A DNA stretch of 49,129 bases. Origin: Flavobacteriales bacterium. GTDB taxonomy: Bacteria > Bacteroidota > Bacteroidia > Flavobacteriales_F > PHOS-HE28. Each line of letters opens with the position of its first letter. Position 1 is the first letter of the stretch. A program made the position numbers and the translations under genes. Shown here in pieces: positions 21,318-32,100 of this stretch. The notes below the pieces were generated by a model. It saw only the letters and a program-made list of their open reading frames with translations, was not told the DNA's origin and did no database searches. The stretch lies in assembly GCA_017987895.1 (NCBI GenBank), contig JAGNSU010000015.1, positions 1 through 49,129 on the forward strand, given 5' to 3'.

Positions 21318-24300
21318 ATGTCCTTACGCAACGCTTTGGTGGCATCCGCCCTCGCCGTGATGTCCCTTTTCGCAGGATCATGCTCGCGCCGAACCGCACA
21401 ACGCCCCGATCCGGCTTTCGCTCCCTACGTCCTGGCGTTCACCGCAGGATACGTTCCCGCCCGTTCGCCTGTTCTGGTACGTCTGGCCGAGGGCATCACC
21501 CTGAAGGATACCGCAGAAGGTGAATTGAACGGGCTGTTCCAGTTGGATCCGTCCGTGGAAGGCTCGGTTCGCTGGCACGATGCGCGCACGCTGGCGTTCG
21601 TCCCCACCGAGCGACTAAAGGCAGGCACTACCTATAACGTTCGCTTCCGCTTGGGGCAGGTGATGAACGTGCCGGATGATCTGGGCACCTTCCGCTTCGG
21701 ATTCCGCACGTTCCAGCAGCACATTACCGCTGAAGTGGTCGACTTGCGACCTGTGGACGCCGCTGACCCGGCCTGGCAACAGATCGAATGGGCCGTGTCC
21801 ACTGCGGACGACATCACCGGTCTCGATCCCGAAGGGTGCTTCACCGCGGAACAGAACGGGCAAAAGCTCACGCTCCGATGGGCGCTCGGGGCCGATGGTC
21901 ATCACCACCGGGCCTGGGTCGATAGCGTTCCGCGCGGGCGCGAAGATCGGGAAGTGGTGCTTCGCTGGAACGGACGACCGATCGAGAGCGAGGATGAAGG
22001 AGAGGTTCGGCTGTCGCTTCCCGCGTTGGATCGTTCTTCCCTTGTGCTCACCCGTACCGTGGACGAAGGGGAACAGGCGCTCCGTCTTCTCTTCTCCGAC
22101 CCCATCGATCCGGAACAGGAGCTCGAAGGGCTTGTCGGCATCGCAGGCGCGGACCAAGTGCGCGTTTCGCTGGACGGCAACGCGTTGGTGCTGCACCCGG
22201 CCGAGCGCCTTCATGGTGCGCAACAAGCCTTCGTAGCCGGTGGCCTGCGGCTCATGAACGGCCGAACGCTCGGCGCTGACCTGACCACCACGGTCACCTT
22301 CGAGGAACTTCGACCCGATCTCCGCTTCGTGGGCGACGGTACGATACTGCCCAGCACCAAGGGCCGTTTGGTACCCTTCGAGGCGGTGAGCCTCTCGGCC
22401 GTACGCGTGCGTGTGGTGCGGATCTATGAGAGCAATGTCCCACAGTTCCTGCAAACGAACCGACTGGAGGGTGATCAAGAACTGGCACGTGTTGGGCGAC
22501 TGGTCGCTGACAAGATCCTTCCTCTCCGCACCGCCGATGCGCCCGATCCTGGCCGATGGAACCGCTATCACATCGATCTGGACGAGTTGATCAGCACAGA
22601 ACCCGGTGCGATATACCGTGTCGAACTGGGTTTTGCGCAGGAGCACTCCGCCTACCCCTGTGGCGAGGTCGCCGCGCTCGATCCAGAACGGTGGATGAGC
22701 GGGCGCAACGCCGATGGACCGTTGGACGCTTCGGTCTTCGATCGCCCCGATGCCTACTACTACCACGAAGAGGGTTGGTACTATGACGACTACGATCATG
22801 CGCACCGGGACGATCCTTGTTCACCGAGCTACTATGGCGCACGCCGCACGATAAGCCGCAACATCCTGGCCTCGGATCTGGGGCTGGTGGCCAAACGTGG
22901 CGACCAGGGCGCCCTGCATGTGGTCGTGAGCGACCTGCGAAGCACCGCTGCGCTGCACGGTGTGACTGTGGATGTGCTCGACGCTCAACTGCGGTCCCTT
23001 GGCGCATTGACCACCGACGGGAATGGCATGGCCGTGCTGCTCGATCCGGCCCACAAGCCGTTTCTCCTCGTTGCCCAGCAAGGCGAGCAACGCGGCTATC
23101 TACGCCTGGACGACGGATCCGCATTGGACATCAGCCGGTTCGATGTGAGCGGGAACACATTGGAGCAAGGGTTGAAGGGTTTTCTGTACGGCGAGCGGGG
23201 CGTATGGCGTCCAGGCGATACGCTCCATCTCACCTTCATCCTACAGGACGCGGACCACACGTTGCCTGCGGAGCATCCCATCGTGCTCGAGCTCTCCGAT
23301 CCCCGTGGAAGCACGGTGTTACGTCAGGTGCGCAGCGGCGGGGCCGGCGACCAGTACGGCTTCACTTGCGTCACCTCGCCCGATGCGCCGACAGGCATTT
23401 GGACAGCACGTATCACCGTGGGGGGGGCCACCTTCCACAAAAGCCTGCGGATCGAGACCGTGAAACCCAACCGTATGCGCGTCGCCCTTCAATTGGGCGA
23501 TGGTCCCCTGGTCCCTTCCGATCTGCCGCGCAACACGCATTTGGAAGCGGTCTGGCTGCACGGCGCGCCGGCGGCATCAGCACCGGTAGTGGTGAGCCTG
23601 GCCATGAGCCCCGAGCGGTTCCGGCCCAAAGGCTATGAGGACTTCCTTTTTGATGACCTTGGCCATGAACTGCGCACTGAGGAAACGGTCGTGTTCGAAG
23701 GGCGGACCAACGCTCAGGGCCGATTGGATCTTCCACTGGATGTGAGAGCCGGTGCGGGTGCCCCCTCGGCCACAAGGCTCACCGTAATCACTCGTGTGAG
23801 CGATCCGGGCGGTGATGCGAGCACGGATCGGCAGGAGATCCTTTTCCATCCCTATACCGCCTATGTGGGGATCAAGCCGGCACCGGCCGATGGAGCCTGG
23901 GACACCTATCGCACCGATACGACGTACCGCTTCGCGCTCGCGAGCGTGGATGCGAACGGAAGGCCGTTACCACGCCGTGCTTTGCGCGTGCGGATCATGA
24001 AGATGGACCAGGACCGCTGGTGGGATGGTGAGATGGACGGACCCACCAGCGCCATGAGCGCATCGAGCCTCCGCCACATCAGTACGGAAGAGATCACGAC
24101 CGATGCCCAGGGTCGGGCCAATTTCGATGTGCGCGTGGATCGTCCATCATGGGGACGGTTCCTGGTGCGATCGGAGGAACTCGGCAGCGGCCACGTGGCC
24201 GTGGCTTCTGTCCACTTCGATTGGCCCGGGAGCGAAGGCCGTTCGCGTCGCGAAGGCGATGATGCGGCGACACGTCTCGTCTTCCACACCGATCGAGAAC

Positions 24301-26900
24301 GATACGCACCCGGGGATGAAGCGGAACTGCTGATCCCTTCACCTTCCAAAGGCACCGCGTTGATCAGCATCGAGAACGGTCATCGTGTGCTCCGTATCGA
24401 ACGCGTACCGCTCGACGGACGTGAATTGCGCCATCACCTCACCATCACCCCGGACATGTGTCCTACGGTATACGCCCACGTGAGCATCCTCCAGCCCCAT
24501 GGAGATGTGGCGAACGACCTGCCGATACGATTGTACGGCGTGATCCCCATCCATGTGGAGGACCCTGGATCGCATTTGGAACCCATCATCAACGCACCCG
24601 CGGAGATCCGCCCCGACAAGCCGTTCACCATTTCGATCAGGGAGAAGACAGGCCGCGCCATGAACTACACGGTATTCTTGGTCGACGAAGGCCTCCTCGA
24701 CCTCACGCGCTTCGCAACGCCGGATCCCTGGGCGCATTTCCATGCGCGCGAAGCGCTGGGTGTGCATACCTGGGACCTCTATGATGAGGTGATAGGGGCC
24801 TTCGGTGTGCAGGCCGAGCGCATCCTGGCCCTGGGAGGAAGTGATGAAGGAGGCCCCGTTGACCCTTCGCGCATCGGCCGCTTCAAACCGATCGTACGGT
24901 TCCAGGGTCCCGCGCGGTTGGAAAAGGGTGGCAAAGGCGAGCATCGCTTCACCATCAGCAATTATGTGGGTAGTGTGCGGGTGATGGTGGTGGCGAGCAA
25001 TGGCGAGCGCGCATACGGGAACGCGGAGCAGGCTGTGCCGGTTCGCCAACCCTTGATGGTGCTGGCGACCTTGCCTCGTGTGCTTGGCCCTGGGGAAGAG
25101 GTAAGCCTGCCCGTCACCGTTTTCGCCATGGGTAAGGACCTACGGAACGTAACGGTGAAGCTGAGCACCTCGGGCACCTTGCTCTCCATAGCGGGTGAAC
25201 AACGCGTTCTCTCGTTCAGCGCACCAGGTGAGCAGGTCACTTTCTTCCGACTCCGTGCGAAGGAGATGCTCGGTGCCGCGAAAGTGACCATCACCGTCTC
25301 CGCGGGTGCCGAGAGCGCATCCACTGCCATCGACATCGGTGTACGTCCACCTGTTCAAGCACTCACCGTCGCAGAGGACCATGTACTGCCCGCCGGGGGC
25401 GAAAGGAACCTTACACCAACTCCGATCGGGGTGGTGGGCACCAATTCCGCGGCTCTGGAAGTGACCGCGATCCCTCCGCTGGGATTGGAGAGCCGTTCGC
25501 ATGAATTGCTCGGATACCCGCACGGCTGCCTGGAACAGACCGTTTCCAAAGCGTTCCCCCAGTTGTACCTGTCCGCGCTCACGGATCTGAGCAAGGTCGG
25601 CGAAGCCGATGCACAGGCGAACGTGCAGGCAGCGATCACCAAATTGGGCACCTTCCAACGGCCGGACGGATCTTTCGCGTATTGGCCGGGGGGGGACTAT
25701 TCCAACGAGTGGAGCAATGTTTACGCCGGTCACTTCCTACTGGAAGCGGAACGGAGCGGGTTCGCTGTGCCACACCCCATGATCGAACGATGGAAGGACG
25801 GACAGCGACGTATGGCGCGCACCTGGAACCCGATCCCGGGTCAAGAGCGTACGCACTTCATCCAGGCCTATCGCCTCTGGGTCCTCGCGATCGCCAATGC
25901 GGGCGAAAGCGGGGCCATGAACCGCCTTCGAACGACCGCGGGGATCGACGACATCACGCGTTGGGCGCTGGCCTGTGCGTATACTGATCTGGGGCGGATC
26001 GATGTGGCCAACGACCTTGTAAAAGACCGCAGCGTTCAGGTAGCATCGTACGCCGAACTGGCCGGGACGTTCGGTTCCGGAGCGCGTGACGAAGCGATCA
26101 TCGCGTTGGCGCTGGTCGCCATGGAGCGCAAGGAAGCCGCTGGGGCCGTGGTACGTCGCCTGGCCCAGCGGCTCGGCGATGGCCAATGGCTCAGCACCCA
26201 GAGCACCGCTTTCGCGCTCATGGCCGTGGCCCGGTACGCCTCAAAGAACGCCCTCGGCGACGGCCTGAACTTCCAAGTGACCGTTGGCGGGAAGACCTCG
26301 GATGTGCGTACCGGACGATCCATTTGGCGCATGCAACTCCCCATCCCGGATGGGACTGCCACGGTGCGTCTGAACAACCAGGGACAAGCACAGCTCTTCC
26401 TGCGCACTATACGCACCGGCACTCCGGCCATCGGGCAGGAGCCGCCCACCCACCAGGGGCTCGACCTCCGCGTGACCTGCACCACGCTCGACGGCCGACC
26501 GGTGGATGTGACCGCTTTGACCCAGGGCACGGACTTGTTGGCTACGACGGAAGTAACCCATACGGGTTCGCTCGATCGGTACGAGAATCTCGCACTTACG
26601 CAGGTTCTACCATCCGGTTGGGAACTGCGGAACGCGCGCATGGAAGGGCTCGAGCAGAGCTATCCGGACTCGCCGTTCGATCATCAGGATATCCGCGATG
26701 ACCGGGTGCTGACCTATTTCAGCCTGGGTCGTGGACAGAAGGCCACCTTTCATCTAAGGCTCACGGCCGCCTATGCCGGGCGCTACTACCTACCAGGTGC
26801 CGTCTGCGAGGCGATGTACGATCGTGCCATCCAGGCCCGCACGCCGGGGAAGTACGTAGCGGTGATCGCGCCGGGCGACGGACCACAGGCCTCCAAGTAG
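21318..26900 (+). CDS. Bacterial alpha-2-macroglobulin lipoprotein with thioester
   Basis: An 1860-residue member of the bacterial alpha-2-macroglobulin (YfhM/YfaS) family, thought to trap attacking proteases in the periplasm by covalent capture. The signal ends in FAGSC (lipidated Cys22). An N-terminal MG-domain region is followed by a macroglobulin MG2-like part (GVWRPGDTLHLTFILQD, then ELSDPRGSTVLRQV), a bait-like stretch, and an A2M core (FKPIVRFQGPARLEKGG). The thioester motif GCLEQ (C1404) is in LLGYPHGCLEQTVSKAFPQL, and thioester-domain helices (GSFAYWPGG...SNVYAGHFLLEAE) follow. Two G8 runs occur at 23420-23427 and 25688-25695, both in frame. In many bacteria this gene sits beside pbpC; here pbpC is 5.4 kb downstream, beyond two opposite-strand genes. 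Confidence 0.93.
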   Translation: MSLRNALVASALAVMSLFAGSCSRRTAQRPDPAFAPYVLAFTAGYVPARSPVLVRLAEGITLKDTAEGELNGLFQLDPSVEGSVRWHDARTLAFVPTERLKAGTTYNVRFRLGQVMNVPDDLGTFRFGFRTFQQHITAEVVDLRPVDAADPAWQQIEWAVSTADDITGLDPEGCFTAEQNGQKLTLRWALGADGHHHRAWVDSVPRGREDREVVLRWNGRPIESEDEGEVRLSLPALDRSSLVLTRTVDEGEQALRLLFSDPIDPEQELEGLVGIAGADQVRVSLDGNALVLHPAERLHGAQQAFVAGGLRLMNGRTLGADLTTTVTFEELRPDLRFVGDGTILPSTKGRLVPFEAVSLSAVRVRVVRIYESNVPQFLQTNRLEGDQELARVGRLVADKILPLRTADAPDPGRWNRYHIDLDELISTEPGAIYRVELGFAQEHSAYPCGEVAALDPERWMSGRNADGPLDASVFDRPDAYYYHEEGWYYDDYDHAHRDDPCSPSYYGARRTISRNILASDLGLVAKRGDQGALHVVVSDLRSTAALHGVTVDVLDAQLRSLGALTTDGNGMAVLLDPAHKPFLLVAQQGEQRGYLRLDDGSALDISRFDVSGNTLEQGLKGFLYGERGVWRPGDTLHLTFILQDADHTLPAEHPIVLELSDPRGSTVLRQVRSGGAGDQYGFTCVTSPDAPTGIWTARITVGGATFHKSLRIETVKPNRMRVALQLGDGPLVPSDLPRNTHLEAVWLHGAPAASAPVVVSLAMSPERFRPKGYEDFLFDDLGHELRTEETVVFEGRTNAQGRLDLPLDVRAGAGAPSATRLTVITRVSDPGGDASTDRQEILFHPYTAYVGIKPAPADGAWDTYRTDTTYRFALASVDANGRPLPRRALRVRIMKMDQDRWWDGEMDGPTSAMSASSLRHISTEEITTDAQGRANFDVRVDRPSWGRFLVRSEELGSGHVAVASVHFDWPGSEGRSRREGDDAATRLVFHTDRERYAPGDEAELLIPSPSKGTALISIENGHRVLRIERVPLDGRELRHHLTITPDMCPTVYAHVSILQPHGDVANDLPIRLYGVIPIHVEDPGSHLEPIINAPAEIRPDKPFTISIREKTGRAMNYTVFLVDEGLLDLTRFATPDPWAHFHAREALGVHTWDLYDEVIGAFGVQAERILALGGSDEGGPVDPSRIGRFKPIVRFQGPARLEKGGKGEHRFTISNYVGSVRVMVVASNGERAYGNAEQAVPVRQPLMVLATLPRVLGPGEEVSLPVTVFAMGKDLRNVTVKLSTSGTLLSIAGEQRVLSFSAPGEQVTFFRLRAKEMLGAAKVTITVSAGAESASTAIDIGVRPPVQALTVAEDHVLPAGGERNLTPTPIGVVGTNSAALEVTAIPPLGLESRSHELLGYPHGCLEQTVSKAFPQLYLSALTDLSKVGEADAQANVQAAITKLGTFQRPDGSFAYWPGGDYSNEWSNVYAGHFLLEAERSGFAVPHPMIERWKDGQRRMARTWNPIPGQERTHFIQAYRLWVLAIANAGESGAMNRLRTTAGIDDITRWALACAYTDLGRIDVANDLVKDRSVQVASYAELAGTFGSGARDEAIIALALVAMERKEAAGAVVRRLAQRLGDGQWLSTQSTAFALMAVARYASKNALGDGLNFQVTVGGKTSDVRTGRSIWRMQLPIPDGTATVRLNNQGQAQLFLRTIRTGTPAIGQEPPTHQGLDLRVTCTTLDGRPVDVTALTQGTDLLATTEVTHTGSLDRYENLALTQVLPSGWELRNARMEGLEQSYPDSPFDHQDIRDDRVLTYFSLGRGQKATFHLRLTAAYAGRYYLPGAVCEAMYDRAIQARTPGKYVAVIAPGDGPQASK

Positions 26901-26938
26901 CACCGCACCAACAGCGCTGCCCGGCACGCCACATTCCG

Positions 26939-26946
26939 TAGTATTG
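26939..26946 (+). promoter_or_regulatory. Weak -7-like element TAGTATTG
   Basis: TAGTATTG differs from TAnnTTTG by one base and lies 13 bases before the ATG at 26960. It may serve the small exported protein gene; alternatively that gene is transcribed from the alpha-2-macroglobulin promoter. Confidence 0.25.
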
Positions 26947-26959
26947 TAGGATCAAACAC

Positions 26960-27289
26960 ATGCAGATGTTCCTCCGCAGATCCCTCCTAGCGTCCGTGCT
27001 GTTCAGCACCGCTTTTTTCGCCAGTGCCCAACAACCCGCCACGGCTGCGGCGTTCCTGGTAAGCCAGTCCGATACGAAGACCGTGGTGATCACCGAGGCG
27101 TTCCAGATCGACCCCAAGTCCAGCAATGATCAGGTCGTGGCGCAATTCGCCAAGGCTGGCGGCATCGAGATCGGCTCTGCCAAGTGGTCCGTGGTCCGGC
27201 ATGTGGACCTGAGCACCGCGCAGCGCGAGAAAGCCAAGATGGAAGAGAAGTACAAGGCGAAGGGCCTTATGGTGGATCCAGTGAAATAG
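26960..27289 (+). CDS. Small exported protein, function unknown
   Basis: A 109-residue protein I do not recognise. Residues 1-23 form a good signal peptide (basic RRS, hydrophobic LLASVLFSTAFFAS, AQQ cleavage). The mature part is about 86 residues: VVITEAFQIDPKSSNDQVVAQFAKAGGIEIGSA looks like a compact alpha/beta fold, ending with a charged helix (LSTAQREKAKMEEKYKAKG). No cysteines or metal motif are seen. It lies 59 bases after the alpha-2-macroglobulin stop and is followed by a strong terminator, so it could be the last gene of that transcript. A periplasmic location is inferred; a role linked to alpha-2-macroglobulin is only a guess from position. Confidence 0.75.
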   Translation: MQMFLRRSLLASVLFSTAFFASAQQPATAAAFLVSQSDTKTVVITEAFQIDPKSSNDQVVAQFAKAGGIEIGSAKWSVVRHVDLSTAQREKAKMEEKYKAKGLMVDPVK

Positions 27290-27312
27290 CGCGGCTCGCA
27301 CCCTGTGAGCAT

Positions 27313-27340
27313 AGAGCGCCTACGGGCGCTCTATTTTTTT
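27313..27340 (+). terminator. Rho-independent terminator
   Basis: AGAGCGCC (27313-27320) and GGCGCTCT (27325-27332) form an eight-base-pair perfect stem with a TACG tetraloop. ATTTTTTT follows directly. It lies 23 bases after the small exported gene and ends the plus-strand unit. The opposite strand has no T-run, so it does not serve the convergent protease gene. Confidence 0.93.
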
Positions 27341-27347
27341 AAAAGGT

Positions 27348-29027
27348 TCAGCGGGCGATCATGAACCGGACAGGCTGCACGGGCCGGTCCGTGCGGCTGA
27401 TCCTTAGTAGGTAAACTCCGTCGGGCAGCGCGCCCAGATCGAATTGCCCACGGCCCCCGCCGGTCCAGTCGGACCGCCATGCGACACGCCCCGTAGCGTC
27501 GACAACATCCATGGAAGCACCGTTCAGCACGCCCTGGTTATCGGCCACTGTAAGCTGCCCTGCGCACGGAACAGGGAACAGCTCGAACGCAGGTACGTTG
27601 TGTTCATCAACGTTGTTCGCACAAGGGTTCCGGCTGCCATCCAGTACGGTCACTCCCGTGGCAAGGGGATCCAACCACACCTTGAGCTTTTCGTTCGGAT
27701 CGTTCGGGTTAGATGTCCAATGGTACTGCATCTTGCCATAGTAATCGGGCTCGTTGGGCCCACTGCCGGGTAGATTGCAACCATCTACGACACAACATGA
27801 CGTACCCCCGGTGAGCGTTCCAATGATCCTGCTATCAGCGTTGAACAAGGGTGAACCCGACGACCCAAGTTCTGTAACCCCGTGTCCGTTCGCGGTCGCG
27901 GTCCACTTGACGTACCAGTGGCTGTAGGGGCCTCCAGCCGCCCACTGTGTAGTAAGGAGGTTCATCGCGTAAGTACTGATCTTCTTTTCAGAACCTGTAG
28001 GATGATGGATAGATACACCGCTGCTACTACCCGGGCCGGTCGCGTCCCAACCGTTCCAGTATGGTGAGAACGACGCGGGGACCGGATCCAGGCTCTCCAA
28101 CAGCAGAAAATCGGACCCGCTCGTCCCCCCCCCGTCGTTGCTGTCGGCTCTACGATGGCATCCCGTGATCACATCTGTCGCGGTACCGCTCCCTGTTCCG
28201 CAGCTCTGACGTTGATAGTTGAAATAGAACTTGTAATCCTGTAGGTCAGTAGCGGTGGAACCCAGGCCGCAATGCAGGGCCGTCAAGAAGTAGGGTTTGC
28301 AATCGAGGGCTGTGTTGTTGACCAGGGAACCTGTGCACCAGAAAAGAACGCCATTGATACGCGTACCCACGCGGACCACACCGTCCCGCTCGTCCGCCCA
28401 GTCAGCACCTTCCGTGCAGTTCACGTCCACCTCGCAAGGATCCGACCGCCCTGGATCGGAGCTACGGAAAGCATACCCCAGTTCCGCGACCCGGAGACGG
28501 GACCGACCGTACGCATTGGGCGGCTCATAGAGTTCCAAGATGCAGGCATCACCGATCTGTTGGGCCGTGGTGAGGCGCCCGTTCGACCTCACATCCGCAG
28601 CGGTGTACCCTCCGAGCACTTGTTGTCCTCGATCGTCGTAGACATGCAGCATCGCGCCCGGAGGCAGGTCCATCCCATCCAAATAGAGTTCCAATCCAAG
28701 GGCGCTCGCCGACCGCATCCTGAGCCGTAGGATCCGACCACCACTTGGCTCTTCGGTCCATAGTCCGCTAGTGATCGCATCAACACCTACTGGGATCACC
28801 ACACCATAGGCCGGCGGATGGCCCTGCTGGTCGGAGATCTGGTCGAGTTCCGCGATACGCGCCGCATCGGGGCCTCGCACCTCCACGGTAGGAACGCGCC
28901 TTGAGGTGAGCCCAAGCGCGAATGACCTGGGCATCTCAGGGTCCATCGCCAGCGACCGGGTCGAGAGGTGCAGCGCCAGCAGACCAACGCTCCAAGGCGC
29001 CCAGCGTTCCATGGTCCCAACTCGCAT
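27348..29027 (-). CDS. Secreted trypsin-like serine protease with T9SS sorting tail
   Basis: A 559-residue secreted protease. After a signal region (SVGLLALHLSTRSLA), a roughly 200-residue N-terminal part (LRLRMRSASALGLELYLDG, LHVYDDRG) resembles the propeptide/sandwich region of lysyl-endopeptidase-like proteins. The chymotrypsin-fold domain has the triad His252 (FLTALHCG), Asp306 (SGSDFLLLE) and Ser390 (ELGSSGSPLFN), with several likely disulfide cysteines. The C-terminal ~90 residues look like a type A sorting domain (FELFPVPCAGQLTVAD, SMDVVDATGRVAWRSD, LPDGVYLLRI). ATG 29027 is chosen because it begins the signal region and TATCTTAG lies just before it. A nine-G run (minus strand, 28125-28133) encodes GGG between His and Asp. 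Lys-specific cleavage is suggested by the family but not proven. Confidence 0.87.
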   Translation of the reverse strand: MRVGTMERWAPWSVGLLALHLSTRSLAMDPEMPRSFALGLTSRRVPTVEVRGPDAARIAELDQISDQQGHPPAYGVVIPVGVDAITSGLWTEEPSGGRILRLRMRSASALGLELYLDGMDLPPGAMLHVYDDRGQQVLGGYTAADVRSNGRLTTAQQIGDACILELYEPPNAYGRSRLRVAELGYAFRSSDPGRSDPCEVDVNCTEGADWADERDGVVRVGTRINGVLFWCTGSLVNNTALDCKPYFLTALHCGLGSTATDLQDYKFYFNYQRQSCGTGSGTATDVITGCHRRADSNDGGGTSGSDFLLLESLDPVPASFSPYWNGWDATGPGSSSGVSIHHPTGSEKKISTYAMNLLTTQWAAGGPYSHWYVKWTATANGHGVTELGSSGSPLFNADSRIIGTLTGGTSCCVVDGCNLPGSGPNEPDYYGKMQYHWTSNPNDPNEKLKVWLDPLATGVTVLDGSRNPCANNVDEHNVPAFELFPVPCAGQLTVADNQGVLNGASMDVVDATGRVAWRSDWTGGGRGQFDLGALPDGVYLLRISRTDRPVQPVRFMIAR

Positions 29028-29031
29028 TGCG

Positions 29032-29039
29032 CTAAGATA
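29032..29039 (-). promoter_or_regulatory. -7-like element TATCTTAG, 4 bases from start
   Basis: On the minus strand TATCTTAG (one mismatch to TAnnTTTG) ends four bases before the protease ATG at 29027. The spacing matches that before the Wza-like gene and again suggests a leaderless or nearly leaderless message, or use of the ATG five codons further in. Confidence 0.3.
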
Positions 29040-29078
29040 GCCTCGGTGGCGCGGAGGGGTGTGGGGGATTGCGGGAAT

Positions 29079-29100
29079 GAAAAAGGGGCCTGAAGGCCCC
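29079..29100 (-). terminator. Rho-independent terminator after the CHU_C gene
   Basis: On the minus strand GGGGCC-TTCA-GGCCCC is followed by TTTTTCATT, a compact hairpin plus T-run. It lies 23 bases after the stop of the CHU_C/PKD gene (29123) and about 50 bases before the protease start. The two minus-strand genes are therefore probably separate transcripts. Confidence 0.88.
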
Positions 29101-29122
29101 TCTTCCAGATCGCTTCCATAGA

Positions 29123-32100
29123 TCACCTCACCAACGTGATGTGCCCTTGACGTTTCACTTCCGAGCCATCGTTGCCTTGACCAATGAACACGTAGAAATA
29201 TGTGCCCTCCGCAACGCTGGTCTCAGGACGCCAGATGGTATTGTTGGATACGGTCACCGGTGCCTCATGCACCTTCTGACCCCACCGGTTGAATATCGTC
29301 ATCTCCACTTGCTTGAAGCCACGCAGATCGCGATAGCTGAAGGCATCATTGTCGCCATCACCATTAGGCGAGAACACGTTCGGGATCTCCACCACGGGAT
29401 CGGGCAACACCACGATCGTATCCTGGTAGAAGCCCGTGCAGCCCTGATCCGAAACGCCGTAGAGGGTAACAACGTAAGTGCCTGCGGCCTCAAAAGTGTA
29501 ACCGGGTTCGAATTCGTTGGAGGTGCCTGTCGAATCACCGAACGTCCATGTGAACGATGTCACGTTGCCTGAAGAAGTGTTATCGAAGCTGACAACGAAG
29601 GGTGCCACGCCTTCATTGGTCGGCAAGGGAACGAAGCTCACGTCCGCAGGGGGGTCCCAGTAGGTGGTCGCGGTGGCTGTGCCATAGCAACCCAAATTCG
29701 GATCACCCACGGTCACCGTGTAAACCGCTGGTGTCGCAATGGGGACCACATTGGTGATCGGACCGTTCGGATCGCTCAGCCCGTCGGTCGGGCTCCAGGA
29801 GAACACCAGCAGGTCCTCGTTCACACCGGCACAGACGCGGAAACGCATGTTCGGGCGTTGGTTGCTCTCTCCTTGGTTGAAGAACGGCGGCGTCACTGTG
29901 TCGCAGAGGTTCGCGCCATCCGTGAAATTGTAGATCACGGAAGTGTAGCTGGTGGTCGTATAGAAAGTTGGGGAGTTCTGCGTGAAGCCGTTCGGATAGT
30001 TACTGAAACAGAATTCCACGACCACGTTCGATACACCATCCCAGTTGAACCCCGGGTTTAGCACGTAGTTGTTCCAGCCCGCCACAATGTTCACGTCGGT
30101 GGGTCCAAAAACTTGCGTCAAGCCAGAAACGAACCCGTCATTGATATCCAGCGAATCGAGCGTGGTGCAGCCCATCTGGATCGACCAACCCGGATAGAGG
30201 CTGAGCCCATTGACCACTGCGATGTTCATCGACAACTCATTGATCGTCCCACCGGTAAAGCCAAGCGCCAACAACTCGCTCGCACGGATCAATACTTGGT
30301 GTCGCGTGCTGTTGTACCAGTTGCCATAGGGGGCCGGATACGAAGTGGTCGTGCCCTGGTCCACACCGGTGCCCAGTTCGAAATCAGCAACGATGCCCGA
30401 GGTACAACCCGCATAGTTCGGTCCGCAATAGATAGGTGGGGAGTTGTCAATGTCAACGGTGAACGTGGTTCCCTGGCCCTCGCAGAAAGAGCTATCGGCC
30501 ACAGTAAGCGTGAAGTCGGGGACGAAGCCAGGCAATACGACCAGACCCAATGTCGTGTCCTGTTTCACGCAGCCATCCGGGCTCGTGATCTCCACCGTGT
30601 AGGCATATGACCCAGGCTGGCTGTACCCGGCGATCGGGTCGGCGATATCGTCGGCCGATAGGCCCAGGGACGGAACCCACTCGAACGTGTAACCCGGTAG
30701 GTTCGGGTTCGGCACCGCGAGCAACTGGGCGGTTTCGCCCAAGCACAGCGTGTCGTCGCTCTGGGTTACCGCAAAGGTGAAATCGGACACTACAAAGACA
30801 GTTACCGTGTCCGCGTTGATGCATGTACCTGCCAGGTCGCTGGTAACGATGTAGGAGGTCGTGGAATTCGGATCCGCGATCACCTCAGAGCAGAACGGTG
30901 GATCCAAACAGGTGAAATTTTGACCTGTAATGGGATCACCACCGGGGATGATGCTCCAAACGAAAGTAAGACCACCCTCCGCCTCTATTTCCGCGATCTG
31001 CGGGCCACAGATGGTCTGGTCCGGTCCAGCAGAGGTCCGCTGCAGAACGTTCGTTGAGAACACAAAGGTCTGGAAAGCGCTGATAGGGCAGTTCCCATCC
31101 TCTACCGTGACCGTGAACGGGAAGAACCCTGAGTTCCCCGGTTGGGCCGTCCAGCAAACGGTGAGCGTGATCGGATTGGTTCCGGTCGCTGAGATCGTCG
31201 CTCCGGGAAGATTCTGTTGAACGTTGCTGGTGAAAGTGAGCGTATCGCCCAGATCCGGATCGCTTATCACAACATCGAAGCAGAAGTTGTCCGACTCGCA
31301 CAATTCGATCGATGCGCATCCCGTATTGACCGCCGATCCACTGAAATTGGTTATGCAAGTGGAGGGGTCCGGAGCCTGATTACTGCAGGCGATCACCACG
31401 AACTGCATGTCGCGCAAAGTCGTGCCGATGACATTACCATCTTCGTCATACTGTGTCACCTCCATCACAACCACATAGTTCCCAATGGCGTTCGGGGTGA
31501 ATTGCAGCAATCCGGTGAAGGGATCGAAGGTCAATCCTGCTTGGATAGGCTCCAAAAACGTGTAGGGGAATACATAGGGGATCGGCACACCGCCGGTGGT
31601 CATGGCGCTTATCAAAGCATAGCTAAGCGAGTCTCCGTCCGGGTCGTAAACACCATAGGAATAAACGACCGGTTGGTTCAAGCAGACATACGGGATCGGA
31701 GCGTTCGTGAAAACAGGAGAGTTATCACAGGGATAATCCTCGTTGTTCATGCTCGTCTCCAGATACCCGTCATAGGTTCCCGGCGTCTGGAGATTGCTAA
31801 TAGCATCGTTCCTACAGCAGAGCGACCAGGATGCGGTCCAGAAATCACAAGGGGGAAGGGTGATCGTTCCGGTAAAGACATGCTGTTCCAATCCGGGAAG
31901 GTTACCCCCGTTGCAGGAACTGAACGGAAGCTGATCCTCACAAAGTTGGCTCACCTCGAACACCGTGTCCACGTCCACTGTCAAGGATTGGTTGCCGCAC
32001 GGGCTCGTGAAGTCCAAGGTGTAAGAAGTACCCAAGGTAGTACCGGCACAATCACGATAAAGTATCAGCGAAAACTGGTACTGCCCATTGCCCAGGCATT

